The notes below the pieces were generated by a model that saw nothing but the letters and a program-made list of their open reading frames with translations, was not told the origin of the DNA and made no database searches. Position numbers and translations under genes: made by a program. This document shows, in pieces, positions 7,910-15,725 of a stretch of DNA of 64,000 nucleotides; the first letter of the stretch is position 1, and each line of letters starts with the position of its first letter. Source of the stretch: Ruegeria sp. HKCCD7303 (GTDB lineage: Bacteria; Pseudomonadota; Alphaproteobacteria; Rhodobacterales; Rhodobacteraceae); NCBI RefSeq assembly GCF_013111185.1, contig NZ_WVRE01000001.1, forward strand, positions 62,001 through 126,000. The letters are read 5' to 3'.

Positions 7910-9328
7910 TCACGCAAGGATTAGGGATTGCGCCTTGGCTATCGCCCGATCAGCATTGGAAGTGTCGCCCAACCCTTTGAACGCCCGCGCTACGGCCCGC
8001 CAGTTCTGCGCCGAGGTTGGTTTGAGCGCGGTGCGCTCGTTGGCCAAGGCCAGTGCAAGATCAAACCGACGCGCACGTAAGGCGGCCTCCAACAATGTCC
8101 AACCGATGATGTCACGCTGAGCAAAGGATCCGCCAAGCCGGTGGGTCAGGTAGCGGACGGGCAAAAGCCGATCCACGCAATCACCATATTTCTCATTCTT
8201 GAAATCGCGCATGGCCAGGCAGAAAGGCATACCAATCTCACGGCTCATGGCGACGTTGGCATCAGACGCGTTTTCTAGATATCGCTCATTGGCCGTCAAT
8301 AGCTTGTCTTGTGCCTCGACCCTGTTATCTGACACAAAGGTCATCATCGCGTGGACATCGTTAAACGCATAAAGCGTGTCCTGCGCGGCGGGCTCCCACT
8401 TGTCCGCGAGGTGTTTCCATCGGTCGCCAGACTCTTGGCCAACAAGGTTGATGCGCCACAGCAAGGCTGAAGCGTCCAGTTCCTCATATTTATTGCCGTC
8501 CTTCTGGCGCGAGTCCAAATGCGCATCGAAAATTTCGTACACCTTGTCGTATTGCTCGATATCAAGGTGGTAGAGTGCGGTGTGCCACCAAAGGTGATTG
8601 GCGAAATTGGACGTGCCCCATTCACCTGCGCGTTCTTGCATGAACCGCACGCCGCCCATCTGGCGGCCACGCATTTCCATAACGTGGGCGACAGCATGCA
8701 CGGCGTAGGGGTGATCAGGGCGAATGGCCAAAGCCTGACGCGCCAATTGTTCGGCGTGGGAAAAGTCACGGTTCTCTTCGAGGCCAAAAGCATAGAAACC
8801 CAGCACGAATTCGTATCCGGGTATACTTTCTTCCCAGAGCGTGGAGGCGCGGGCGACCACGTCGCGCTGCCCAGCGACGTCTCCCAGAAGAACGTCGGTG
8901 TAGTGAACCAACTCCATTGCCAAGAGGTCCATGGGGTATTTTACCAGCACGGCCTCCCATTTCTGCACCGCACCGTAGAAGTCACCATTTACCCAGGCTT
9001 TGACCGCCTCGTAATGGCCAATCTCGCGATCATTGGCGGATTTGAGGCGCTTGCCCGCCTCGTCCAAAGCCGCGACCATCTCGCTGTAGATGCGAGTTTC
9101 CATGGATTGGGTCAGCCAACCGGCCTTAAAAAGCCAACCCATGATAAATTCAGGATGCTCGGCCAGAACCGCGTCGATTTCCGCAATCGCGTCGCCCCGA
9201 AAAGACAACGACATCTCAATCGCGCGTTCCAATCCGTCAATGGCCTTGGAGTCTTTATACGAGATTGGCACGCCCCGACAATCGGTGAAAGTTGCCCGTT
9301 TGTGTGAGACTTCAGATACGGCCGTCAT
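7910..9328 (-). CDS. Tetratricopeptide-repeat protein (TTC38-like)
   Basis: A 472-residue soluble protein with no signal peptide. Helical repeat pairs run through its length, clearest at residues 115-150 (EAVKAWVNGDFYGAVQKWEAVL), 180-250 (PGYEFVLGFYAFGLEENRDF, HAEQLARQALAIRPDHPYAV) and at the C-terminus. The HAVAHVMEMRGRQMGG segment and overall length resemble TTC38-like tetratricopeptide proteins found in bacteria and eukaryotes, whose function is unknown. The start MTAVSEV at 9328 is preferred over an ATG at 9346 because GGAG lies six bases before it. It lies behind the acyl-CoA dehydrogenase gene on the same strand, 185 bp apart; functional linkage is uncertain. Confidence 0.8.
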   Translation of the reverse strand: MTAVSEVSHKRATFTDCRGVPISYKDSKAIDGLERAIEMSLSFRGDAIAEIDAVLAEHPEFIMGWLFKAGWLTQSMETRIYSEMVAALDEAGKRLKSANDREIGHYEAVKAWVNGDFYGAVQKWEAVLVKYPMDLLAMELVHYTDVLLGDVAGQRDVVARASTLWEESIPGYEFVLGFYAFGLEENRDFSHAEQLARQALAIRPDHPYAVHAVAHVMEMRGRQMGGVRFMQERAGEWGTSNFANHLWWHTALYHLDIEQYDKVYEIFDAHLDSRQKDGNKYEELDASALLWRINLVGQESGDRWKHLADKWEPAAQDTLYAFNDVHAMMTFVSDNRVEAQDKLLTANERYLENASDANVAMSREIGMPFCLAMRDFKNEKYGDCVDRLLPVRYLTHRLGGSFAQRDIIGWTLLEAALRARRFDLALALANERTALKPTSAQNWRAVARAFKGLGDTSNADRAIAKAQSLILA

Positions 9329-9513
9329 GCGCACTCCTTCCAACAAAAGCTGAAATTAAGGTGAAGGTATTCCGCTGGAAAGCTAAGCCAATTGCAAGTC
9401 TAAGTTGCTCACGCCGTCGGTTGTGCATTCTCCGGGAAACATCACGCCTTCCGCGCCGCTTCAAAGCCAGGGGATGCGCTTTGTCCAATACGTCTTGGTC
9501 TCTGATTGTTTCT

Positions 9514-10749
9514 TCAAGCGTTTTCGTTTTTCGGAAGATATCCACCCCGTGTTTGCGGGGTTTTCATTTTCAAAACCTGTCCAGCCACGAGGTTGCGCAG
9601 CATTTGCGCCGTGCCGCCGCCTATTGTGAACATTCGTGCATCACGCATCATGCGCTCGATGGGAGTGTTGCGCGAATACCCGCGTGCGCCGTGTAACTGC
9701 AACGCGTCGTTGGTCACTTTCACCGCCATTTCCGAGGCGAAGACCTTGGCTTGCGCCGCCAACATGGGATCAGGAAAACCTAAGTGCTGTCGGTCTGCAC
9801 TGGCCGCTGCGCGCCAGATCATCATCCGAGCGGCATCAATCTGCATCGACATATCGGCAATAATCCACTGCAGACCCTGGAATTCGGCAATCGGGCGACC
9901 GAACTGCTCGCGCGTTTTTACAAACGCCAACGTTGCCTCATACGCTCCGCGTGCGATCCCAAGCGCGACCGCCGCCGCCCCGACGCGTTGCGCATTGTAG
10001 GCGTTCATCAATGCGGAAAAGCCATGCTTCAGCCCGTCGGGCGGTGAAATCAACCGGTCCAGGGGCAGGCGCAGATTATCCAGAATGACCTCGGTTTCCG
10101 GGATGCCACGAAGGCCCAGCGTCGGCTCACGCGCGCCGATCATCAGCCCGTCTTCGCCCAGATAGCCTATAAAGCCACCGATCCCTTTGAATTCGCCCTC
10201 TTCAATAACTCTGGCAAAGATCAAATAGAGCTGCGAGACGCCACCTCCCGTGATCCAGTGTTTCTTTCCCTTCAAAACCCATGCATTGCCTTCGCGCACC
10301 GCTGTAGTGGTCATTTCGGTCGCGGCGCTTCCTGCATCAGGCTCTGTGATACAGATTGCCGGTTTGTCACCGGCCAACACATGCGCTGCCGCACTTTTCT
10401 TTTGGTCGTGTGATCCGTAGGTGATAATCGCGCCGACGGCTCCCATATTTCCTTCAACAGCGATCCGACCCGATACTCCACATTTTGCAGCCAACTCTTC
10501 AACAACAAGTGCGACGTCAAAATAGCTGTGACCAGGACCGCCAAGCGATTTGGGAACGCTCATGCCCATTAGCCCCGATTTGGTCATCGCTTCGACAACG
10601 CGGACCGGATACCTCTCGGAACGATCAGTTTCTGCAGCAAGCGGGCCGGAGACGGTTTCGGCGATGTGCCGAGCCTTGTTTTGAATTTCGCGTTGTCTGA
10701 CGGATAGCTCGAATGACGGGGTTGCTGAATAGTTAGCGTCTTGAAGCAT
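9514..10749 (-). CDS. Acyl-CoA dehydrogenase-family flavoprotein lacking the usual catalytic Glu
   Basis: A 411-residue protein with the full acyl-CoA dehydrogenase layout: N-terminal helical domain, middle beta domain with ICITEPDAGS (residues 132-141) and WITGGG (165-170), and C-terminal helices with REQFGRPIAEFQ and LQLHGARGYSRNTPIERMMRDAR. The position that holds the catalytic Glu in medium-chain enzymes (YEGT) is IGGGT here, and the alternative isovaleryl-type position is NAQRVG with Gln254 where Glu is normal. Ordinary alpha-proton abstraction is therefore doubtful. Family members lacking this base include the 3-sulfinopropanoyl-CoA desulfinase Acd. The neighbours (TPR protein, LysR, FAH-family gene) do not fix the substrate. 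Confidence 0.88.
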   Translation of the reverse strand: MLQDANYSATPSFELSVRQREIQNKARHIAETVSGPLAAETDRSERYPVRVVEAMTKSGLMGMSVPKSLGGPGHSYFDVALVVEELAAKCGVSGRIAVEGNMGAVGAIITYGSHDQKKSAAAHVLAGDKPAICITEPDAGSAATEMTTTAVREGNAWVLKGKKHWITGGGVSQLYLIFARVIEEGEFKGIGGFIGYLGEDGLMIGAREPTLGLRGIPETEVILDNLRLPLDRLISPPDGLKHGFSALMNAYNAQRVGAAAVALGIARGAYEATLAFVKTREQFGRPIAEFQGLQWIIADMSMQIDAARMMIWRAAASADRQHLGFPDPMLAAQAKVFASEMAVKVTNDALQLHGARGYSRNTPIERMMRDARMFTIGGGTAQMLRNLVAGQVLKMKTPQTRGGYLPKNENA

Positions 10750-10838
10750 GGTGCGCTCGCCTTGTTGATAAAGTCAGCATAGCATCGCCAAAAAAATTTA
10801 TGTTAGTTTCAATTTCTTGTTTCTTGCATGAGGTTTCC

Positions 10839-11699
10839 TCATGAAGACTGCAGCGCCCCTATGAAAGTATCGATTACAAGATCTGCCCGGCCGTCGGAGT
10901 TTGTGAAAGCTCCGATCTCTCGGGAAAACGGCGGATCCCCAAAAGGAAGCGTGCGCAGGCGGTTCGAAAATGGCCGACGACCTTTGCAGAGCGGAACAAT
11001 CGAAACCCCGAGCCCCTCACTGACAAGATTGGAAATTGCATCCAGTGAGTCGATCTCCATCGCACTTTTCACGTCAATGTTCTGAGCACGCAGTTCTTCT
11101 TCAATGCTCTGGCCTGCCCAAGTCTTACGGTTGAACCAGATAAACGGTTGCGTGCGCAGCAAGTCCTGCCATTTGTCGCCCTTGGCATGCGCTGGAGCTA
11201 CAACAACGAAAGGTTCAATCGCGATACTGTGCCAATCCAGACCGGGGATCGGGTTCACAGGTTTGGTGCATATCGCAACGTCTACATGCCCATCCGTGAG
11301 CTTCTGGGCCAATGCAGATGAACTTCCGTTTTTTACCTCGACCTGCAAGGCGGGATAGGTCGTCTGCAGCGCCTTCAGGCCAACCGTAAGGAAGCTTGCC
11401 AAGGCCGTGGGGACAGCCCCAATCGCCAATCTTGATCTGACGATCTCACCCCGTGCTACACGCGCCGACGCTTCGAAGAGGGTCAGAGTCTGTTGCGCGT
11501 GCTCTGCCAGAGCGCGTCCCCGCGCCGTCGGTACAGGGGGTCGCTTGATACGGTCAAACAACTGTACGCCCAACTCATCTTCCATGGCCTTTATCTGAAG
11601 GCTTACAGCCGAAGGCGACAGCCCGATGACTTCCCCTGCAGCAGCAAAAGATTTCTGTTCAATGACTGCGAGTAGCGTTTTGAGCTGGTTTATGTTCAT
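10839..11699 (-). CDS. LysR-family transcriptional regulator
   Basis: A 286-residue LysR protein with the N-terminal HTH (MNINQLKTLLAVIEQKSFAAAGEVIGLSPSAVS, residues 1-33) and a C-terminal effector-binding domain (SRLAIGAVPTALASFLTVGL region onward). The frame is open to 11768, but ATG 11699 gives the normal LysR N-terminus. It diverges from a fumarylacetoacetate-hydrolase-family gene across 84 bp that contains a perfect 12 bp palindrome, so it probably regulates that gene and itself. The adjoining acyl-CoA dehydrogenase gene lies downstream on the same strand. Confidence 0.9.
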   Translation of the reverse strand: MNINQLKTLLAVIEQKSFAAAGEVIGLSPSAVSLQIKAMEDELGVQLFDRIKRPPVPTARGRALAEHAQQTLTLFEASARVARGEIVRSRLAIGAVPTALASFLTVGLKALQTTYPALQVEVKNGSSSALAQKLTDGHVDVAICTKPVNPIPGLDWHSIAIEPFVVVAPAHAKGDKWQDLLRTQPFIWFNRKTWAGQSIEEELRAQNIDVKSAMEIDSLDAISNLVSEGLGVSIVPLCKGRRPFSNRLRTLPFGDPPFSREIGAFTNSDGRADLVIDTFIGALQSS

Positions 11700-11742
11700 A
11701 ACGATGAAATTGACCACACCATCGCATCGAAATCTAGGCTTA

Positions 11743-11754
11743 GGGCTATAGCCC
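11743..11754. promoter_or_regulatory. Perfect palindrome, candidate LysR site
   Basis: GGGCTATAGCCC is a perfect 12 bp palindrome between the divergent LysR and FAH-family genes, 29 bp before the FAH-family start. Its flanks (TTA...CAA) also fit the loose T-N11-A LysR pattern. The role is inferred from position. Confidence 0.4.
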
Positions 11755-11783
11755 AACTGCTCTAGCATAAAATCGGAGATGAA

Positions 11784-12632
11784 ATGAAACTTGTGCGATT
11801 TGGTTCACCGGGCCAGGAAAAACCGGGAATTGTAGACGAAGAAGGAAGGATCCGCGACTTGTCGACAGTTGTCGCTGATATCAACAGTGACGTGCTTACC
11901 GATTCCGCGCTTGAAGTTCTTCGGTCCGCGGACGTCTCCAGTCTTCCGCTAGCAGAAGAAGGGGCTCGTCTGGGGGCCTGTGTATCCGGTATCGGGAAGT
12001 TCTTGTGCATTGGGCTGAACTACAGCGATCATGCCAAGGAAGCGAATATGCCGATCCCTAGTGAGCCGATCCTGTTTATGAAAGCGACCAGTTCCATCGT
12101 CGGCGCTTTTGATGATGTCATTATCCCAAAAGGCTCTCAAAAGTCTGACTGGGAAGTTGAACTCGGGGTCGTGATTGGAAAAACTGCTCGTCATGTCTCC
12201 GAGGCGGATGCCCTTTCGTACGTCGCGGGATATTGCGTTGTAAATGACCTTTCTGAACGCGAGTTTCAAATCGAGCGGGGCGGTCAGTGGGTTAAAGGAA
12301 AATCCTGTGACACATTTGGCCCGATTGGCCCATGGCTGGTGACTCGGGATGAAGTTCCGGATCCGCAGGCACTTGCCATGTGGTTAGAAGTGGACGGCGT
12401 TCGATATCAGAATGGTTCGACCTCAACAATGATCTTTGGAGTGGCAGAACTCATCTCCTATTGCAGCCGGTTTATGACTCTGGAGCCTGGCGATATCATT
12501 TCCACCGGCACGCCTCCGGGCGTCGGTATGGGGCAAAAGCCTGAACCGGTATTTCTGAGAGAAGGTCAACAAATTCGACTTTCCATCGAAGGCCTCGGCA
12601 TACAGCAACAAAACACGGTTGCTTATAGCTGA
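11784..12632 (+). CDS. Fumarylacetoacetate hydrolase (FAH)-family protein
   Basis: A 282-residue FAH-superfamily protein. After a 70-residue N-terminal region the catalytic domain begins at CIGLNYSDHAKEANMPIPSEP. Metal-ligand signatures are SDWEVELGVVIGK (two acidic residues) and the FQIERGGQWVKGKSCDTFGPIGPW loop, ending with the STGTPPGVGMG stretch near residue 240. The family hydrolyses or decarboxylates beta-diketo and related acids with Mg2+ or Mn2+ (fumarylpyruvate hydrolases, oxaloacetate decarboxylases, ureidoglycolate-lyase-like proteins). The exact substrate cannot be read from sequence. It is expressed divergently from a LysR regulator. An upstream AAATCGGAGATGAA contains the ribosome site GGAG. 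Confidence 0.9.
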   Translation: MKLVRFGSPGQEKPGIVDEEGRIRDLSTVVADINSDVLTDSALEVLRSADVSSLPLAEEGARLGACVSGIGKFLCIGLNYSDHAKEANMPIPSEPILFMKATSSIVGAFDDVIIPKGSQKSDWEVELGVVIGKTARHVSEADALSYVAGYCVVNDLSEREFQIERGGQWVKGKSCDTFGPIGPWLVTRDEVPDPQALAMWLEVDGVRYQNGSTSTMIFGVAELISYCSRFMTLEPGDIISTGTPPGVGMGQKPEPVFLREGQQIRLSIEGLGIQQQNTVAYS

Positions 12633-13170
12633 ATACACCAATTTGCTGGACCAACAGCGGATTCAAAGCGGGTTCAGCTTTAGGATCTTGGCTGCACGGT
12701 GAGGGTTGTTTTACTCGCTGGACGCTGAGATCGCCCACAAAATGGAAAAAGGGACGGCGGGTGAGATACCGACCGACCCTATTTAGTTTCGGAACGTGAA
12801 TTTAACCAGCCAGGCGAATTCCATCGCCGTTGTCGGGCTTGAAAAACAAGAGCCGGTCTAAATATCGTGGCGAGACACTTGATGGGCGGACAACCAAACA
12901 GGAATCAATCATTTTTTTGCTTGTTTAGGTTTGTTACTATTGCTCGATTTTGAACTTCGCGGACAATTGTTAGAGGATTTCCACGCGACGCAAATTCAAT
13001 CATTTTCGTTGAATAAAGTTTCCATGCAAACTGCCAAAGCTTCCATGGTAGCAACAAAGCGAGGCAGGTTAAGGGGGTCATATTCGAAGGCAAGTCTGAA
13101 GTACAACATCAGATGGTGCGCCGGTTTTCATTGATCGACAATTTCGCTAAAAATCATCGTGGTGTTTCAT
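12633..13170. other. Non-coding interval
   Basis: No convincing gene was found on either strand in these 538 bp. The AT content is higher than in the neighbouring genes, short frames lack family signatures or ribosome sites, and no RNA gene or repeat was recognised. It marks the left side of an accessory patch with a toxin-antitoxin pair and gene remnants. Confidence 0.5.
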
Positions 13171-13875
13171 TTATTGTTTTGAAACTGAAGGGATCGGCTC
13201 CCCGGCCCATTCGAACGTCCAAGTGTCGCCTTGACGAACATTTTGGACCAAGTGCGGTCGTAGAGCGACAAGGCATTGTCCCCCATCGTGCCGGGTGGAG
13301 GGATAGAGTAGTCCGTTTCCGCCCGAACTAAGCACGTCTTGCGCAAGGGTTTGACCGGTCGGGTATGCGACCGCGGTATCTGGACTAAGTGCATCTTGCC
13401 CAACCCAGCCATTGAGGTCGTGCAGTCGCGTTGTGAATCCTGCAAGCAGTTCACGGTAGGCAGTGATGTTTTCGTAAATGCCCGTCGCCTCGAGTTCGCG
13501 CGTCAGGTGCCAAGCCACTTCGGCCTGTGCTGTTTCAATGGAATTCTCCCCATAGCTTGCGTACCAGGCACCGCGATCAGGTCCGTTAAATCGGTTTCCG
13601 GTCGCCTTGGTGTAGCAAAAGGCAGCGTTCACATAGGTCCACCCGTATCCAGCTGCTTCGGTCAGAAGCTCGGCTGGATTAAGGCCGCCGGGCACGGGTA
13701 GTGTGATCGTGCGGCGTGCGGAGGTAAAGCCTTCAATCTCTTCCAGGATTGCCAGGTCGTCCTCATCGTCCGCCAAGGGAGCCATCGCGGGCTCGTCAAT
13801 GTAGGCTGTCGAGATCAGGCGAACTGTCGTTGGATTCGTAAACTCTACCTCTTCGAGATCTGTAGCTCTGATCAC
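13171..13875 (-). CDS. RES-domain toxin
   Basis: A 234-residue RES-family protein. Key segments are YVNAAFCYTKATGNRFNGPD, RGAWYASYGENSIETAQAEV and AWHLTREL (middle of the protein), which correspond to the conserved Arg, Tyr, Glu and Ser positions of RES toxins that deplete cellular NAD+. GTG 13875 is preferred as start because its GTGA overlaps the TGA of the antitoxin gene, the usual translational coupling for such pairs; an ATG at 13941 is in frame but lies deep inside the antitoxin gene. It is transcribed with the Xre/ParS antitoxin upstream. It appears intact, with no frameshift. Confidence 0.85.
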   Translation of the reverse strand: MIRATDLEEVEFTNPTTVRLISTAYIDEPAMAPLADDEDDLAILEEIEGFTSARRTITLPVPGGLNPAELLTEAAGYGWTYVNAAFCYTKATGNRFNGPDRGAWYASYGENSIETAQAEVAWHLTRELEATGIYENITAYRELLAGFTTRLHDLNGWVGQDALSPDTAVAYPTGQTLAQDVLSSGGNGLLYPSTRHDGGQCLVALRPHLVQNVRQGDTWTFEWAGEPIPSVSKQ

Positions 13876-14288
13876 ACGCCACCCCGGAGCGCATCTATGT
13901 GTTGTCGAACCTTCATCATCGCCGGGATACCACCTGCGCACATGATCTGAACTGGACTCTTTCCATTAAACCCAGGACCGGAGTTTGCAGTTTTTGGCCA
14001 TCCATAGGCCAAAGGACCGTTGAACAGGAGCCGCAGGCCTTTGAAGACGCCGATTAGCAGACTCGCACGTGTGACCTTGTCTTGGTCGAGAACGCCCTTA
14101 AAGGTGCCAGACTTCATTCGGCTCCAGGTCGCACTTGGCACATCGAAGAGTGCAGCTGCTTCAGCGTTGGACAAATCCCAAGCGTCGGCTGCGCGAACAA
14201 CGGCTTTGACGATCGCCGCGATTTTGTCTGCCTCCGCAACAGGTTGCACGATGCCTTGATCGGGCGCGTACTGGATTGGTTCCAACAT
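13872..14288 (-). CDS. Xre/MbcA/ParS-type antitoxin
   Basis: A 138-residue antitoxin of the Xre-RES type. An N-terminal helix-turn-helix region (AIVKAVVRAADAWDLSNAEAAALFDVPSATWSRMKSG, about residues 25-60) is followed by the DUF2384 toxin-binding part with RASLLIGVFKGLRLLFNGPLAYGWPKTAN. ATG 14288 is chosen: GGGG precedes it at a good distance, whereas the in-frame ATG 14312 lies inside a repeated operator-like sequence. The gene overlaps the toxin start by four bases. Antitoxins of this class bind their own promoter, and two direct repeats just upstream are fitting sites. Confidence 0.85.
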   Translation of the reverse strand: MLEPIQYAPDQGIVQPVAEADKIAAIVKAVVRAADAWDLSNAEAAALFDVPSATWSRMKSGTFKGVLDQDKVTRASLLIGVFKGLRLLFNGPLAYGWPKTANSGPGFNGKSPVQIMCAGGIPAMMKVRQHIDALRGGV

Positions 14289-14297
14289 GAATATACC

Positions 14298-14330
14298 CCA
14301 TATGATAGGCAATAAGTAACCATATGATAG
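14298..14330. promoter_or_regulatory. Toxin-antitoxin operator, two direct repeats
   Basis: CCATATGATAG occurs twice, at 14298-14308 and 14320-14330, exactly 22 bp apart (about two helical turns), immediately upstream of the antitoxin ATG 14288. Each copy contains the palindromic core CATATG. The arrangement suits cooperative autorepression by the Xre antitoxin. Confidence 0.65.
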
Positions 14331-14451
14331 AAATTGTCAAGAATTCATTGAGAATACGCTCGTTGGGTATCGGAGAGAATGCCGCCAGCCGGTTGTTGCC
14401 GAAAATGACTTCAATTGAAAGATTAGGAATAAATTTCAGTAGTTTACTTCA

Positions 14452-14805
14452 ATGGCGGTCGGCAAAACCTGGCGCAAACTCATGGCGCTCTGCGGCGATG
14501 CTTTCGTGAATGAGGTTGAGTCGCCTATGGATGTTCTATCGGAGCGGGTCGCGCAATCGCGTCTGCTGGTCTCCTTGACCGCCAACGGTCGATGTTTTTG
14601 TGTAGCGGGAAGCGGACATTCCGTCAAAGTAGCGATCCAGTGCAAAGGAAATGACAGGCCTTTCGAACGCGACCGCGTCCCAGCCTTACTGGATAAGATC
14701 GCAAAGTGTGCTCAAAAGGGCCCCAACATTGATGAATACTGGCTCACGACTAATCACCAATCGACACGTCAGAGACTAGATCGAAACTGCGCTCCGAAGG
14801 CTTAA
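14452..14805 (+). pseudogene. Possible remnant of a PD-(D/E)XK-type nuclease protein
   Basis: A 117-codon frame whose second half (residues 59-110) reads KVAIQCKGNDRPFERDRVPA, LLDKIAKCAQKGPNIDEYWL and TTNHQSTRQRLDRN. The IQCKG core followed by an alternating helix and an YWLTTN strand resembles the QxK part of restriction-endonuclease-like folds in defence or mobility proteins. There is no matching N-terminal half, no ribosome site and no downstream continuation, so if real it is a fragment. The rest of 14331-14870 shows nothing recognisable. Low confidence. Confidence 0.25.
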
Positions 14806-14892
14806 CCGCTCGGGGAAATGCCAAAACGCACACCTATCGGACCTCGATAAATTCATCCAGTTTTTTTTGCTTAACAGGCTAGTAAGCACATC

Positions 14893-15003
14893 ATGGGTTG
14901 GGTCTGATCGGGCAAGGTATGTCCCGTCTTGACGCTATCAGACAGATCGACGTTGTTGCACAATCCTCTTACCTCTGGCGAAAGAAGTACGACGACATAG
15001 GTT
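14893..15003 (+). mobile_element. IS3-type transposase OrfA fragment
   Basis: The + frame around 14898-15000 reads GLIGQGMSRLDAIRQIDV, then VAQSSYLWRKKYDDIG. This resembles the helix-turn-helix of IS3-family OrfA (pattern: GMS-x-x-A-x-RQ-x-x-V, then YYRWRKKYGG). Only this segment is present; the rest of the transposase and any terminal repeats are missing. It abuts the point where the neighbouring ADP-ribosylglycohydrolase-like gene loses its homology, suggesting an old insertion or recombination. Confidence 0.5.
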
Positions 15004-15134
15004 GTGATCTTTGTATATTGCCGCGCTATTTCGGCGCGCGTCAGGGTTTGGGAAGGCATTCCCATTGCGTCGCCAATGACCATGCCAGCAAGGGCTACAC
15101 AGGTGCTGTCAAAAGCTATGCATTTGGTGGTCAT
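14990..15134 (-). pseudogene. ADP-ribosylglycohydrolase, 5' fragment
   Basis: From ATG 15134 the leftward frame gives MTTKCIAFDSTCVALAG, then MVIGDAMGMPSQTL, then RAEIARQYTKIT. This is the N-terminus of ADP-ribosylglycohydrolase-family proteins (GxxIGDAxGMPxQ motif). Homology ends near 15000 where the IS-like fragment begins, although the frame stays open to 14871. Most of the usual 300-plus residues, including the DDT metal motif, are gone. It follows the GntR-like remnant by a few bases, so the two were probably one operon. Confidence 0.6.
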
Positions 15135-15139
15135 CGTCG

Positions 15140-15629
15140 TCAGAACGCCATATGCAGAACGAACAGGTCCGGGTCCAGAATGCTTTCGTGAAATTCCAGG
15201 GCAGAGCCATCTGCCGATCGTGTCAATCTGCACAGCCGCAACATCGGTTCACCCAACTCGAGCCCTATTACAATTGCGTCTTCCACGCCAAGCGCCGGTA
15301 ACACGCGCGCCCATTCGCTGCCGCCTTTGACCCCAGCCATTGATTGCGAAGCGTTTCGGTCAAAGACCCGTTTTCCAGCCCGCTTTCAAGAATCTCGGAG
15401 AATCCTGCACGCCAAGGAAGGCGGCTGCGTTCCAGTGAGACGCTTCGGCCAGCGGCGCACCCTTGTCCAGTCTGCCAGATCGGATCCCCTCCTCTAGCGT
15501 GAGGGCGACCCGCACCGATTTCGGAGCGCCGATCTGTTCAGCACTTGTTGCGTCATGTTCCCTAGCCAGCTTCGGAATTCTGTCAACACAGACGTGTGCA
15601 GTTCGGGGTTCCAGTGAATGCGACACCAA
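15140..15629 (-). pseudogene. GntR/UTRA-family regulator, deleted and frameshifted
   Basis: Pieces of a GntR regulator are found in different frames. The start of the DNA-binding domain is SVRVALTLEEGIRSGRLDKGAPL (near 15510-15450). It is joined to UTRA-like sequence in another frame (VSLERSRLPWRAGFSEILES, then LENGSLTETLRNQWL), and the UTRA C-terminus is VLPALGVEDAIVIGL, then EPMLRLCRLTRSADGSALEF, ending HMAF at 15140. The recognition helix and linker are missing and at least two frame changes are needed, so the product cannot be functional. With the truncated glycohydrolase downstream it forms a decayed operon. Confidence 0.55.
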
Positions 15630-15679
15630 CAGACTGCCCGGAACGCATCCCGTTCTTCTTCGTTCCCTGGCCAGTCATG

Positions 15680-15709
15680 TTGACTTTAGTGGAAACTCCC
15701 TCTTATCAT
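15680..15709 (+). promoter_or_regulatory. Candidate sigma70 promoter of the molybdenum hydroxylase operon
   Basis: TTGACT at 15680-15685 and TATCAT at 15704-15709 are separated by 18 bp, a good housekeeping-type pair. The predicted start point falls inside the operator-like motif at 15709-15720, just before the first gene. Confidence 0.45.
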
Positions 15710-15720
15710 TAGTACGCTAA
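15709..15720. promoter_or_regulatory. Predicted MarR operator, site 1
   Basis: TTAGTACGCTAA, a near-perfect palindrome with TTAG/CTAA arms, lies 5 bp before ATG 15726. Related copies are found at 24427, 24529, 25421 and 26839, always at promoters of the same catabolic cluster. The MarR-family regulator encoded at 22802 is the obvious candidate binder. Confidence 0.65.
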
Positions 15721-15725
15721 CGAAA

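Noticed and set aside
12905..13134. Short frames on both strands in the 12.6-13.2 kb interval
   Set aside because: Under 70 codons, no ribosome site, mutually overlapping, no recognisable sequence.
13875..13941. Extending the RES toxin to an ATG at 13941
   Set aside because: That start would lie 67 bp inside the antitoxin gene with no ribosome site, whereas GTG 13875 gives normal GTGA coupling.
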